Below are positions 31,749 to 43,685 of a stretch of DNA of 64,000 bases, in pieces (position 1 is the first letter of the stretch; the number at the start of each line of letters is the position of its first letter). The position numbers and the translations under genes were made by a program. The notes beneath the pieces were generated by a model. It ran no database searches and was not told the origin of the DNA. It was given only the letters and a program-made list of their open reading frames with translations. The DNA comes from Silene latifolia. Lineage: Eukaryota > Streptophyta > Magnoliopsida > Caryophyllales > Caryophyllaceae. The DNA is taken from NCBI RefSeq assembly GCF_048544455.1, contig NC_133536.1, positions 196,915,325 through 196,979,324 on the forward strand, read 5' to 3'.

Positions 31749-32918
31749 TTAAAGTTGAGGAATAAACCATGTTGGTCTACAATATGCGGAGTGGATGTCA
31801 TCACCTTCGTAAAATCGCCATTTTTTCTTACATTTGATGTCATAAACACCCATATCATGTCCACCAAACTTGGTCGCCAAACTACTGAGCTCAAATTCAT
31901 CATCGGTGAAATATATACAGTTAGGTTGCAAACATTTGGCCGAAACGGACATTGTAGAATTACTACCTACAAACAATGTCGCATGATCTGTAATTTCCTC
32001 CCATCTTCTGTCTTTAGTATCGAGTCTATAGACCGAAAAACGAAATGTTTCATAAACGTCAGGATGGTAATCATTCCCATCTGAATCCAACACTTCTTTC
32101 TTGAATCGTAACACCATGAGAAGATCACAACCTGATTCCACCAAATATAGTGTTCCTAACCCACTTATGAACTCCTCAAACATTTTAAATTCTAGTAACG
32201 AATATTCCATTGGCCTTATAAGCTCATGACCACGAAAGTCCTCGATATTCCAATATACAAGCGATGCATCATTGTACAAAGCAAATACATAACCATTCAT
32301 AGCCACGACATCAAACAACGTAATACCATAATCTTTCTTGATGAATACTAATGTCCACGATTTATCCCCCTGTTTAGCAAAAGCTAGGTGATCAATAGTA
32401 ATTGCTATAATAACAAACTCATTTTGAGCCACTTTGAGCACGACGAGCCTCCTCATAAACAACCTCAAATACCAACTAATATATTTTTCTTCATTCTCAT
32501 CGATCTCTTCGTTATATGGGTTTTGATCTGGGATGGTTGTCACAGATGGGAAATGAATTTCAGCCTTAGTGATCGGATTGAACAAGCGTACATCAAGCTT
32601 ACGGTCAACCATTGCAACCCAACCATAGTTTGAACCCCAACACTTTGCTTCAAAAGTCTTAGGGAAATTCAATTTGTAACACTTATTATTACTAGGATTA
32701 AAAATCTTCCGTACACAATGCGGATTATTGCTAGTGTTTTCAGATAGTAAAAGCCATGGCACTGGTATAGGTCTCCATTGGTGCTTTATTAAGGATGAAA
32801 CATGATTCCAAGAGGGACATACCGCTGAAAAATAAATAAAATCTTCTATCGTTTCCAACTTCATTGCAATGTGACCAAGAAGATCGAGAGGCAATGTCGA
32901 CCAATCAACAGCAGCCAT
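31749..32918 (-). CDS. F-box protein with DUF295 (SKIP23-like)
   Basis: A single-exon frame of 389 residues. The N-terminal F-box is clear: DWSTLPLDLLGHIAMKLETI then DFIYFSAVCPSWNHVSSL. After it comes the DUF295 beta-propeller-like region, with the hallmark PWLLLSENTSN, NPITKAEIHFPSV, SWTLVFIKKDYGITLFDVV, GYVFALYNDASLVYWNIEDF, FSVYRLDTKDRRWEEITD, LFVGSNSTMSVSAKCLQPNC, IYFTDDEF, and a C-terminal PTWFIPQL. Such proteins are substrate adaptors of SCF ubiquitin ligases; targets are mostly unknown. The frame looks intact. A spliced 5' UTR is likely, since an AACCTGAAGATGTTA phrase near 33855 recurs upstream of the duplicate at about 40135. Confidence 0.9.
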   Translation of the reverse strand: MAAVDWSTLPLDLLGHIAMKLETIEDFIYFSAVCPSWNHVSSLIKHQWRPIPVPWLLLSENTSNNPHCVRKIFNPSNNKCYKLNFPKTFEAKCWGSNYGWVAMVDRKLDVRLFNPITKAEIHFPSVTTIPDQNPYNEEIDENEEKYISWYLRLFMRRLVVLKVAQNEFVIIAITIDHLAFAKQGDKSWTLVFIKKDYGITLFDVVAMNGYVFALYNDASLVYWNIEDFRGHELIRPMEYSLLEFKMFEEFISGLGTLYLVESGCDLLMVLRFKKEVLDSDGNDYHPDVYETFRFSVYRLDTKDRRWEEITDHATLFVGSNSTMSVSAKCLQPNCIYFTDDEFELSSLATKFGGHDMGVYDIKCKKKWRFYEGDDIHSAYCRPTWFIPQL

Positions 32919-33578
32919 GATCTTGCAAAAAAAAAAAAAAAAAAAACAAGATTACAATCTAAAAAAACAAAGACAGTTATATGAATAACAAAAATAATAA
33001 TGATAAATAGGAATAGTAATAGAGAAAGGAATCTAAGAACTAAGCTTGTCTACGATCTAACAACATTTAATCTAGACAGATACGGAGAAACATACAATGA
33101 TAATAATTTATGCAAAGGTTTGAACCTGAACATCATGATTTATTTCATTCATGTCTTAGCCATTTATTTCATTCATGTCTTAACCACAGTTGTTTGCCGC
33201 AACATATCCAGAGGTTAGTAACGCACATATACACTAACACCGTAACACCAATGGAAACTCGTCCAACTTTTTATCTGAACTTAATTAAAGTGAAAAGTAT
33301 TGTGCATTATTTCAGATATTCCCTATAAATTAAATATCAAGGGTGCAGCTGGAAGTTTAGCAACGGTGGTCAGTTTTAGCAGTTCATGTTTTCATCTCTT
33401 ACTATAAGCACTCTCAATTTGATCCCGTCCAATTTTCAATGTATTTCGTCAGTAGTTCTCCCCACCCCCATCCCATGAGTCAATTGCTCTCATAACTTCA
33501 ATTCTCTAGTAACAAATCTCATCTAAATAACAATAAACAACATCAATTCCAAAAAAGATGATACTGTAATAAGCATTA
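32919..33578 (-). other. 5' UTR/intron region of the F-box gene
   Basis: An A-run lies right before the ATG. The rest is AT-rich with a duplicated phrase TTTATTTCATTCATGTCTTA at about 33139 and 33163. No separate gene is supported. Confidence 0.35.
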
Positions 33579-33665
33579 CTCTCTCCGTTCCGATCATTTG
33601 TTTATCTCTGGTTGGTTTTGGCACAAAGACAAAGGAAAGTCGAAGTAATCAAATTGAGGGTGGAG
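33579..33665. mobile_element. Internally deleted Stowaway-like MITE
   Basis: Starts CTCTCTCCGTTCCGATCATT and contains TGGCACAAAGACAAAGGAAAG, like the interior of the MITE at 62209-62416. Both borders have TA. Only about 87 bp remain. Confidence 0.5.
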
Positions 33666-33967
33666 TATCAAATTACCCATTAAATATATCCCTAAAATAG
33701 AAAGTTAAACAATTAACCATAAACCAAATATGAAACAAATAAACAAATGACCACGAATGCAATTCAAAGGCTCCCGCAAGTTGGCAAAGTAAGCGGTCGG
33801 ATGTACAAAATTGTAATAATTTAAAAAAGAAGAACTGAAGAAGAGAAAGATCAAACCTGAAGATGTTATTGGAGAAGCTATGCTGTATTGCTGTGTGTGT
33901 TGTCCGTCTGTTCAACAACCTTTTTTATGTTTTTGTTTTTTTTTTTATGTGTCGGATTTACTAAATA

Positions 33968-34231
33968 CTCCCTCCTATTTCCTTATATCTCCCACTTTCT
34001 TTTGGACACAAAAATTAAGAAAGGGGAAGAAATAAGGAATAAAGTAGAATAAAGTATTATAAGTTGTGAAATTTATAGGTGAGAGAAAATAATAAAGAAT
34101 GAATGATGAATAAAGAATAGATAAAGTAATGAGAGTTGTTGATTTTTTAGGAGAGAGAAATTAATAAAAAAATGAATGAAACTTACCAAAAAAGGAAAGA
34201 GAGAAGATAATCAAACTTCTATTGGAGGGAG
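33968..34231. mobile_element. Stowaway MITE (Tc1/mariner type)
   Basis: 264 bp, begins CTCCCTCCTATTTCC and ends with its complement GGAGGGAG. It is flanked by the TA target duplication at 33966-33967 and 34232-34233. Confidence 0.85.
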
Positions 34232-34239
34232 TAGGATGT

Positions 34240-34680
34240 TTAACTCAAATTTACCATAAGTCTCTCCTAAGATGGCTATATTCATCCTAAGATATCCCGG
34301 TAGCTGGATTATACATCTGATGTATTACCATCAATTCTATAGTTTTTGAGCATTATAATAAAATTTTTGAGTTTTGTTTTAAAAATTATGAGTTTTATTA
34401 TAAAGTTTCTAAGTTTATTTACTTAAACATTAAGTTCTAAAAAATTACAATAAACTCAAAAACATTACATATAAATTTAGTAAAAATTAAGTTTTGATTG
34501 AAAAAAATTAAAATCTAACTTATAAATTTTAATAAGCTCAAAAAAAAATATACATATGCTCAAAAACAAATAAAACTCAAGATAATAAGCTCAAAAAATA
34601 TAAATATATGCTCAAAAACTAAAAAGTTGGATGTAGTACATCCGATGTATGTTCCTTTTTCTCCCCGTCTTAAGATTAAA
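34240..34680. other. AT-rich spacer with palindromic phrases
   Basis: Many TTTTTGAG and its complement CTCAAAAA, for example AAGCTCAAAAA and GAGTTTTGTTTT; CATCCGATGTAT and ATACATCTGATGTATTAC occur at its two sides (about 34305 and 34635). It may be an old foldback MITE of about 330 bp. Confidence 0.4.
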
Positions 34681-34685
34681 AAAAA

Positions 34686-34725
34686 ACTAGTTTTCTTGCC
34701 CGTGCATTGCACGGTTATTAAAATA
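34686..34725 (-). mobile_element. Possible Helitron 3' terminus
   Basis: On minus the sequence reads CCGTGCAATGCACGG (a GC-rich hairpin), then GCAAGAAAACTAGT. Hairpin, about ten bases, CTAG, then T is the Helitron 3' rule (CTRR inserted before T). The 5' end (TC...) was not found, so the element may extend right for several kb. Confidence 0.45.
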
Positions 34726-37670
34726 ATGTGTGATGAATTTCACAATAAAATGGAATATAGACATATAGTACATCATTCATGTCTAAGATTTTATGTATGC
34801 CGCATAACCAACAAATAATTCCTGTTAACATAATATTGACATAAGAATAAAAGAGTGTTTGATTAATAAAATACTTTTTTTTAGGAAAATAAAACCAATA
34901 TGAAGTTTATATATATGATACTTGGGACTGAGAGTTTTTAGATTTTGTTCATTAATACCTGTTTGTTTTTCAATTGGTCAAGGAAAACAATAATATCTAC
35001 TTTGCATAATCAACTCAATGATGCAACAAATCTCCTTCTTTCGAATAACAACCATAATTTAATCATTGTTGGGTCAAATGGTAGTTACGTAAAAATATTT
35101 ACAGGTAGTTAAATGTTATATCGCCCGGTCAAATTATAGACGTACCTTTGAATGTGAACCAAATTCCAACGCAATACTACATGGCTGGGGCTGCTTATGA
35201 CCACCCCCTATAACAATAGTCTTGGCCCCCATCTTCTCATTTGAAACAAAATCCTTCACGCAGACCCCTGTTTTTCTTCCCTATTCAGACAAATGATCTA
35301 AAACAATCTCATCCCTTGAAAGATCGATCCTTGTCTTCGAAACTTCTCTCAAATTTATCCAACCAAGTGAAAAACTAAACCCCTACTTCTAGAAAAATCC
35401 ACAAGCTAATGGAAACTAACCCTTGCTCTCGACATTGTTGTTAGAATTAAGATTTTACTTTAATTTGGATGGATGGGGTCAAGATTAAGTTTATAGTATG
35501 ATCTTTTGAAGTCCACCCCACTAATTTACCCGCAAAATAAAACATCAGCCACTGTGATTAGTTCTTACTACTTGAAACAACCTCCAATCCACTACCACTA
35601 TCACTACCTTTCTACCACGTTTTACATCTAAGAAGTCTTAAATCACATTCACCTCCATGAAACACTAATCTTTACTCCAGATGATATGGATCCTTGTCTC
35701 CCTTATCGAAGACAATTTATTTCTCCTCCCCCAACGAAGAAAAGTTTAAGAAGCAATCTTCCCTCTTATCTCTCCCCCATTCCCTTCCTAGTCTTTTTCT
35801 CGTCTCCTCCTCTACCTCCATTCCAGATACTCAAACAAAGTGTTTGGGTACTATGTTTGTAAACTGAATAAGTTTTAATATTATATATATACACGAATTT
35901 TTCTATTTATTTCATTTTGCATAAATAAATCTTATTACCTCCATCTCATTTTTATTGTCCTTTTTTCTTCAAATTTTATTATCTCATAATTATTATCCCC
36001 TTTCTAGATCTAGTAAGGAAAAACTTTAGTCAACCAACTCATCGCAATCAACCGCATTCCCACTCGAAACAACCTTTAGCCCACTACTTAATCCCTTCAG
36101 TTCACACATAAAACGGTCTAAAATGCAAAGCTTTCATCTCTCTCTTGAAAAGTCCATCTAACTAACAGAAAACTAACCGCTACTTTCTAAACTTCATCAT
36201 TTTTACATCCCGTAACATCACAAAAAAAATGCAGAAACTTAGGTTTTGTTTGATAACGACATATTGAACATTTTTTTTAGCATTTTGAGAGTTTTTACAC
36301 TATTTAAATAACAAATGTGTTATTTTGAGTGTTGATCATCGACATATTGAAATAGGATTGTGGTGTAATTTTCTGTTTTACATTATAACCTTTAATTAGC
36401 ATATTATAAGAAAATAAAAATTGAGTTTTTTTTATCTATGAGGAAATTAAAGATCAAACTTTATCTTTATCATATTTATAATTAATATTCTTCACTTAAA
36501 ATATATAAATTTAAGCAAGTTCAAATAAGTTAGCTAAAAGTTATAAATCACAAATTGTACGAAGCAGTATAATCATTTTTTTTATTAATATGAAATAAAT
36601 GTCATAAACTTCATGAGAATATTAATGCGGTAGAGAACTATAGAAGAGTTGGCAAGTACGTGACCCCCTTTTAGGTTTAAATTTATTTATTTATTTTTTA
36701 TATTTTTGCCTAAAGGTGGTTAAAGCATCGTATTATGCATGACGAATATGTCTCACCCTTCCCCAATTCGTATCTCTCCCTAAATTATAATGATGATGTG
36801 CTCAATTTACACCAAAAAAAATATATAGGATCAACAATAATTAGTTTGTTCCATATAATTGAATAATATCGTTTTTTATGCATGTAAATTTGTCAGAAGA
36901 AAAGCTTGAGAGAGACGGTCTTCACTATGTTAGGGAAAGACTACTCTTACCCTTTTATGTGTTTTTCATGACGTTTTTTTAATGTTTGATCGTTGCTTGA
37001 ATTGAATCTTAATCTTATACATATTTCTATAATAAGTGAATCTAATTTACCTTCAAGCCTCATTCAAATCTATTTTATTACTCGTAGTACCATTTTTACT
37101 TTAAATTGTGAAACAATCGCACAATAAAGTTTTTCAAAATATTTACTCATTTGTCATAATATGATATTTCGATTCGCAAATTAGCAACAACTTTCTTTAT
37201 CGTTTAACACTCCTTGAAAAATAGATATCAAACTTTGAATTTATCAATAATTTGTGAATATCTTATTTACATTTTGATTAATATACTTTTATATAATGAT
37301 GACAAATGAATTTAAATAATATAATAATAAATTATCAATAGAAGTTGAAGTGTATTGTGAGGGAAATAACTTTAAAATTAGTAGGAGAAATACATATGAC
37401 ATTTGAAAAATAAACTTCGTATTATGTATAATTAAATATGACATTAGCAATAACAAAAGACGTAGGGGCATATTTCATCGTTCATTTTACTCTTTACATG
37501 AGTAAATTCCATGTAGTACGTATTATGCATGCACATTTGTCACAACCCAGTTCGGCCTAGGGCTTTTTAGCCTCATAATACCTCATTTTTTTTTAATCGG
37601 AAGTTGTTATAAAAATGGATATTATAAATATATCAAAGGTTTTTTTTTCCTTCTAATTTAATAAAAAGTG
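34726..37670. other. AT-rich intergenic DNA, no gene seen
   Basis: Scattered fragments only. Around 35150-35870 the DNA is more GC-rich and includes CCCTATAACAATAGTCTTGG-like text with no open frame. A GAGAGACGGTCTTCACTA motif at 36907 is a frequent plant repeat terminus. The rest is A/T homopolymer-rich. Confidence 0.35.
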
Positions 37671-37679
37671 AACAAATAC

Positions 37680-38032
37680 TAATGAATAATTTTTTAATAT
37701 TAATAAATTATAGATAACTAATTTATTTTCTGTTTCTAATAACAAAATTGTAAAATAATTAATTAATTCTCATTTCTAATAGGAAAATCATATTCCTAAT
37801 TATAATAAAAAAATTTTAAATAATTATTATCTCCTAATTCTAATAGCATAATTAGGAAAAAAAAGCCTTAATAATTTTTTAATTTATTTCCTATTTCTAA
37901 TAGGAAAATTGTAAAATAATTAATTAATTCTCATTTCTAATAGGAAAATTATATTCCTAATTATAATAGAAAAATTGTAAATAATTAATTATATCCTAAT
38001 TCTAATGCTAATAGTATAATTAGGAAAAAGAA
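37680..38032. repeat. ~175-bp tandem duplication, AT-rich
   Basis: Two copies in tandem (about 37680-37866 and 37867-38032), each with TTCTAATAGGAAAAT, AATTAATTAATTCTCATT, TATTCCTAATTATAATA and ATAATTAGGAAAAA. The inner TCCTATTAGAA-type phrases also repeat within each copy. Confidence 0.75.
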
Positions 38033-38572
38033 GTCTCCTTCAGTTATATATATTGATATTGATTAGTCAAATTTTGTTTATTTTTTTGTCTTATCTATAA
38101 AAGTTGTAATTATTTGACCCGTTTTAAACTTAAAAGACAAAAAAGTGTCCGTCTTAAATAAAAATGTGTCCGTCTTAATTTTATGGTGAATGGTGTAGGT
38201 TGTTTTATGGTGGAATTTGGTGGGATAATAAGTTGAACGGGGAGTAAATGACGTTCTTTACACGAGTAATGAGATGTTGAAAGAGATTGATTATAAGTTG
38301 AGTTGAGTAATACCTGTCACAAAAATTGAAACTTAAGTCCGAATAAAATTAAACCGATTTAACTCAATTCAAAACGAAAACAATTATCCAACAAAATTAA
38401 ACAAACATGTGATAGACAGATAAATCCAACAACTACATAATTTAACCGATAAAAAAAATATCACTATATACAATCTCACAAGTTCCATAATTAAACATTA
38501 TACATTCCATCTCGGCTTCAGTCTAGCATTGAAACCAATTATTGCATTCTTGTACAAGTCGTATGGTGTTAT

Positions 38573-39769
38573 TTAAAGTTGAGGAATAAACCAGGTTGGT
38601 GGATTAAATATGACGCCGGCGTCGATATCTTCTCCTTTATAAAATCGCCATGTTTTCTCACGTTTGATGTCATAAACACCCATATCATGTGCACCAAGCC
38701 CTTCCACCACACCAAAGAGGTCAAATAAATCATCGGTGAAATATATACAATTAAGTTGCAAAGATTTGGCCGAAACAGACATGGTAGAATTAACAGCTAC
38801 AAACAATGCCGCAAGATCTTCAATTTCCTCCCATCTTCTATCTTTAGGATCAAGTCTATAGACCACAAAACCAATTGTTTCATAACGTCAGTCAACATCG
38901 TAACTTTTTCCTCCTGAATTTAGTACTTCTTCCTTGAAACGTAATACCATGAGAAGATCAGAACCTGATTGTACCAAATATTGTGCTCCTATCCCAGTTA
39001 TAGTTATGAACTGCTCGAACATTTCATATTCACTTGTGAACTCCTCGAACATTTCAAATTTACTTAAAGAATAATCCATAGGCTTTACAAGCTCATGACC
39101 TTGGAAGTCCTCGATATTCCAATATACAAGCGTTGCATCATTGTACAAAGGGCAAATACATAACCATTCATCGCCACCACTTCACGCATCTTAACACAAA
39201 GCTCTTGCCTGACAAATACTGATGTCCATGATTGATCCCCGTGCTTAGCAAAAACTAGTTGGAATAAATCACCATAAAGTATCAGACACTTTGAGCACAA
39301 CGAGCCTGATAAAAAACACTCCCACAATCCAATTAATACAATCTTCTTCACTCCCATCTCTCTTTTCAACATATGGGGGTCGATCTGGGATGGTTTCAAC
39401 AAATGGAAAGCGAATTTCAGCCTTAGTGATTGGATTGAACAAACGTACATTGAGGTCACGGTCGACCATTGCAACCCAACCATAGTCTGAACCCCAACAC
39501 CTTGTTCCAAAAGTCTCAGGGAGGTTCAGTTTGTAACACTTGTTATTACTAGGATTAAAGATCTTCCGAACACAATGCAGATTATTGCTAATGTTTTCAG
39601 ATAGCAAAAGCCATGGCACTGTCGGCCTCCACTGGCGCTTTATTAAGTACGAAACACGATTCCAAGAGGGACATACCGCTGAAAAATAAATAAAATCTTC
39701 TAAAGTTTCCAACTTCATTGCAATGTCACCAAGAAGATCGAGAGGCAATGTCGACCAATCAGCAGCCAT
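38573..39769 (-). pseudogene. F-box/DUF295 pseudogene, tandem duplicate of 31749-32918
   Basis: It opens like its neighbour (DWSTLPLDLLGDIAMKLETL) and keeps the same order of motifs to PTWFIPQL. The frame changes at least three times: near 39290 after RLVVLKVSDTLW, near 39150 within GYVFALCTMM/YNDATLVYW, and near 38880-38890 before FVVYRLDPKDRRW. A short segment corresponding to NEFVIIAI of the intact gene is missing. A duplicated EMFEEF/EMFEQF phrase near 39030 shows a small internal duplication. The 3' flank and 5' leader are shared with the intact copy, so a segment of about 6.85 kb spacing was duplicated and one copy died. Confidence 0.88.
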
Positions 39770-39789
39770 GATCTCTTGCCAATCTAAAA

Positions 39790-41290
39790 AAAAACGATTA
39801 CAGCAATATCAGTAATTAACAATAACAATAATACTGATAAATAGGAAGGATAACAGAGAAAGGGGACAGGGGGAAGAAGAGCTAAGGATCTAAGAACTAA
39901 GCCTGTAGACAATGTAGCAGCTTTTAAGGTAGACAGACATATCTAAGCAAGCCTTTGTTTCATATTAAGTCGATCAATTGGGACAGCAAATATGTACAAC
40001 AAGCATTCAGTGGCTGAACTAAGGGCGGTTAGCTAATTCAAAACAACTAAACAGAGACGGATCAATCTAGCAACACAAAAATACAATAGCAACAATCTCA
40101 TGTATCTCAAAACGTATCAGGTACTTTATCAAACCTGAAGATGTTAAGTATTAAAGGAGTATAACAAAATCTAAAGTATAGACTGTCAGGTACGGCAATC
40201 GAGTTGATGTTGATTGTTGACTGTTGATTGTTGTTTGTTTCCTATTTTTTTTAGGAAACCATTGGTAAAATGACGCAAAAAGGATATGAAAATTAATTTT
40301 GCATTAAGTTATATTATTTTCACAGAATTATAATCTTCTAATTAAAATAAAATAAAATTGATAAATTATTGTTAAATCCTTTATTGATACTATTATTAGA
40401 AAATGTTCTGATTAATACTCGGCATAAAATAAAACTGTAAACTGTAATTGTGACAAAAAAAATTGAGAAAATTTATAAATTGAAATCATTGGGTTTGTCA
40501 TATACAGAGTAAAAAATCCTAACTTAAAATAAAATAAAATAAATTAATTATATGAATCGAGCAAAAAATTTAGTTTAGCTTTTTCTTCATTTTCATAAAT
40601 ATATAACGAATCATGTAGACAGAAATCATTAATATGCAAAGAATTTAAATTTACAAATACAATATGAAAGTGGAACATATTTGTAGAATTTCAAATAATT
40701 GTGTAACCTATTTGACGATTTTACACGAGTATTGTGTGGGGGTGTGCCTAATTATAATCAAATAAAGTTTGAATAAGTTATTCTGATGTCGCAATTTGAA
40801 AATTGAACAACTTTTATCTTTGTTATTTGATAAATCGACTTTGAATTTCTAATTATTAATCATTTCCGTTTCGTTTTAAACCTAAGGGGCCATTTGGTTC
40901 GGGGTATCCAAGAAAGGGAAAGGGAATCATGAGAAATGATACCTTTTGTTTGTGTTTGTTTGAGCAAGAGTATGATTCCCTTTACCCTTTCTTTACCCCC
41001 AAACCTCTCTACATCCTTTCCTGCAATAACACCTCACAAACAACCCTAGTCAGAGCTTGAAATCTCACGAAAAACATAGTGCACAAACACTGTTTTCGCG
41101 TCTTTTCAAGCGAACAGCCCTCCTCACCACTTTTACCACCACCACCGACCACCTTTGCCTTCAACTCTTACCATAACCGGAAAGTTCCACTCCCACAATT
41201 CCACCACATCCAAGAACTCCAAAATCCATCAAAAACTGACCCCTCAAATCGCGACTTGAAAACAGTCGCAGGCAAGTATCCGAGTAATAA
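39790..41290. other. 5' flank of the dead F-box copy and AT-rich spacer
   Basis: An AACCTGAAGATGTTAAG phrase at about 40134 matches the leader of the intact copy. From 40886, GGGGCCATTTGGTTCGGGGT followed by AAGGGAAAGGGAATCAT resembles the end of the Tourist-like MITE at 60367. Its partner end is not seen. No gene. Confidence 0.4.
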
Positions 41291-41292
41291 TC

Positions 41293-41975
41293 CTAATCAA
41301 TGACTAGAAGGCAGAAACACCCATCTAGCACCCCAACCCGCAAATTAATGAACTCTTCTCCATACTCAAGTTGTGGCACCTCACCGAAACTATGATCATA
41401 AACTTCATGAGCCCAATGCAAAGTCCCATCAGCAAAAACACCATTATCACGGTCGGAGAAAAAGGGTTGGGGGACATTTGGACCCTCCGCAGGCTCCACC
41501 CAAGAATCAGCTCTCAAGCTATAAACCATAATAACTTGGCTAGCTACGAAAAGGACTCGTTCCTTCATCCGACTGGAGAATCCTCATAAACTTATAATCC
41601 TTAGATACCCCATCATACCCAAACCCAAAACAATACAATACAGGTGAGGTAGCGTCGAGGGCTTAGCCAAAAAGGGTAACCTTTTCTGAGTTCGGGTTGT
41701 CGGGTTACACAACAAGATGGTGAGGTGCAAATCATAATTGCATAGGCACAACAACCCACCACATAGGCAAAACCCGTTCCAAACTGGTTTTCGAGGCTTC
41801 AAGGTGTCAAATTCAGCAGAAGAAAGATGAGGGGAAGAAAACAAAAAGCGGCAAATCAAGTTGGTTGAGCTAGGGTTTGAGATGGACCAACTAATTGAAA
41901 CCATGATTTGCAAACACACTTTAATTGCAACAAGGGTTTTGCAGGGAATCTCAGTAAGATGTTAAAATTATGTTT
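41293..41975 (-). pseudogene. F-box/FBA-type gene remnant (CPR1-like)
   Basis: On minus, the F-box core is read as ILLRFPAKPLLQLKCVCKSW, followed by FCLCGGLLCLCN and LLCNPTTRTQKRLPF, then after a frame change VYSLRADSWVEPAEG, DNGVFADGTLHWAHE and LRVGVLDGCFCLLV. That is the order of an F-box protein with an FBA_1 domain, a substrate adaptor of SCF ligases such as CPR1. The F-box, the middle and the C-terminal part lie in three different frames (changes near 41900 and 41575). The start codon is lost and the C-terminus is cut at 41293. Dead gene. Confidence 0.75.
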
Positions 41976-42254
41976 AATTTATCCTGACGTCTACTTTTAT
42001 ATTATCATCATAGAAGGGAGAAAGGTAACCTCGCTCAGTTGGTAGTTCGTTACTTTGTGGAATGAAAATAGGCAATTTCACATGTGTATAACAAAAATAC
42101 AGAATGTTATTTACACAGTAGAGTCGAAGCGCGCCTACATCTGCCTTGTGAAATGAAACACATGCTAAGAGTATGAGAGATCGTATTCAGCTAGACAGAC
42201 TAGTTGATGATTAACAAGACATTCATTGTAAAGCTTACCAAACTCCGTTCACTA

Positions 42255-42735
42255 TTAGCTGAGAAATAAGCTAGTCGAGCCAGGAATCTTGATTTGGTCC
42301 TTCAACAGATTTCCAGGAAGTCCAATGCTTTTCTTACGCAATGTATTATTCCTTGCAGTTTCTACAGCTCGCGAAGCTTGTAGAGACATCTCGGCATGAA
42401 GCAAAGACATGCCATGGCCGTCTACAATATCAAAAAGTATTTCAGCTAGAACACATGAAAAAGGATACAAAAATTCTAAATTTGTCAATATATCAACATA
42501 AAATTATCATAGACATAAATTACCGTGCAGCACTCTCTATCAGTGTCGGATTCAGCTATCTGAAGTGCCCAAGTACGGATCCATTCGAGGCCTCTTGAAA
42601 TGTCCTCATTTCCTTCAAGTAGGGCGGACGCTATAATGATGGGTGAAGTGCATTCACAATGCATGATGCTGCAAAGAGGGCTGCTCTTTTAACATATGCT
42701 TCCTTGTGGTCGCACACACCCCTGCAAGTGAATAC
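42255..42735 (-). pseudogene. TELO2: TELO2 (TEL2) C-terminal exons
   Basis: The exon at about 42530-42725 reads GVCDHKEAYVKRAALFAAS then ALHPS, and in the next frame IIASALLEGNEDISRGLEWI and WALQIAESDTDREC. A one-base change near 42630 separates them. The final exon (about 42255-42440) reads HAEMSLQASRAVETARNN and GLPGNLLKDQIKIP to a stop. It is one base out of frame with the preceding MAC residues. TEL2 is the HEAT-repeat partner of TTI1/TTI2 that stabilises PIKK kinases (ATM, ATR, TOR). I recognise the family from memory of plant homologues. Two frame changes make this copy non-functional as read. Confidence 0.72.
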
Positions 42736-42861
42736 AATATCATCACTGTTCATCAATTAAATCTAGGGAAAAAACCTCAATGAGAGCTAAGGGGGCGATG
42801 AGTAGTTTATGGAGAAAGAAGGAAGGGCGAAAGCCAGTGTAATTTAACCTAGATTTTGTTA

Positions 42862-43412
42862 GAGTTTTTTGTCAAAAAGTACCTAACATTTAGGCCACTT
42901 TGCGGGCAGGTACCTAACATTAATTTTTTTGCCCAAAGGTACCTAAAGTTTATATATCCTTTGTTAACAAGTACCAACTAATGTTTTTCGTTAAAAAAAA
43001 GTCAAAATTCCGTCTTGACCTAACAAAAACCATGTTTTTTCATTCAAATCGTATAATTGCACTTCATTTAAGGTGAGGAAGGAGATAAGGTGGTCGGAAT
43101 AGGAGATGAAGCGGAGAGAAAAGGTGGTGAAGTGGGGGAGTAAATATATTAAACATGATTAGAGATGAGATAAATAGGTTAAATTATATGATTATTAATA
43201 GTTTTTAAGAAAGGGATTAAGGAGAGAAGCAAACAAATTCAGGTTTTCCGTCTTATCAAGCTTAAAGTTAAGTTTTTTTTAACAGAAATTGTCAATTGGT
43301 ACTTCTTAGCAAGTGAACTATAAACTTAAGGTACCTTTGGGCAAAAAAAAATAATGTTAGGTACCTCCATGCAAAGTGGCCTAAATGTTAGGTACCTTCT
43401 GACAAAAAACTC
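42862..43412. mobile_element. MULE-type foldback MITE, 551 bp
   Basis: Long inverted repeats of about 105 bp: GAGTTTTTTGTCAAAAAGTA at the left is mirrored by the complement of the right end. Repeated GGTACCTAACATT/AATGTTAGGTACC phrases lie inside. Perfect 9-bp target duplication ATTTTGTTA at 42853-42861 and 43413-43421. It has no coding capacity. Confidence 0.9.
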
Positions 43413-43685
43413 ATTTTGTTAAAATAAATGTCATTCATAGCCTGATATTAACAGGGACCTAAGACTTTTCCTTTACATATGGTACTTAGAAACCTGACTT
43501 TTTTCTTTTGATGTTGTTCCTGCAAAAGAGGCCTTTTAAGATATAAATACATCTCGCTCTCTTGTGATAACGCATTTCTATTGCAACTCTCAGAGCTAGT
43601 GCCTGTTGCAAAATCTTTTACTGCGAAATATAAATTATGTTTTAGGATTGTAGAAGTGAATAAATCACCCTAAAATGTCATGCAG

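Noticed and set aside
36000-38040. Centromeric or satellite DNA
   Set aside because: Only two copies of the 175-bp unit; otherwise unstructured AT-rich sequence.
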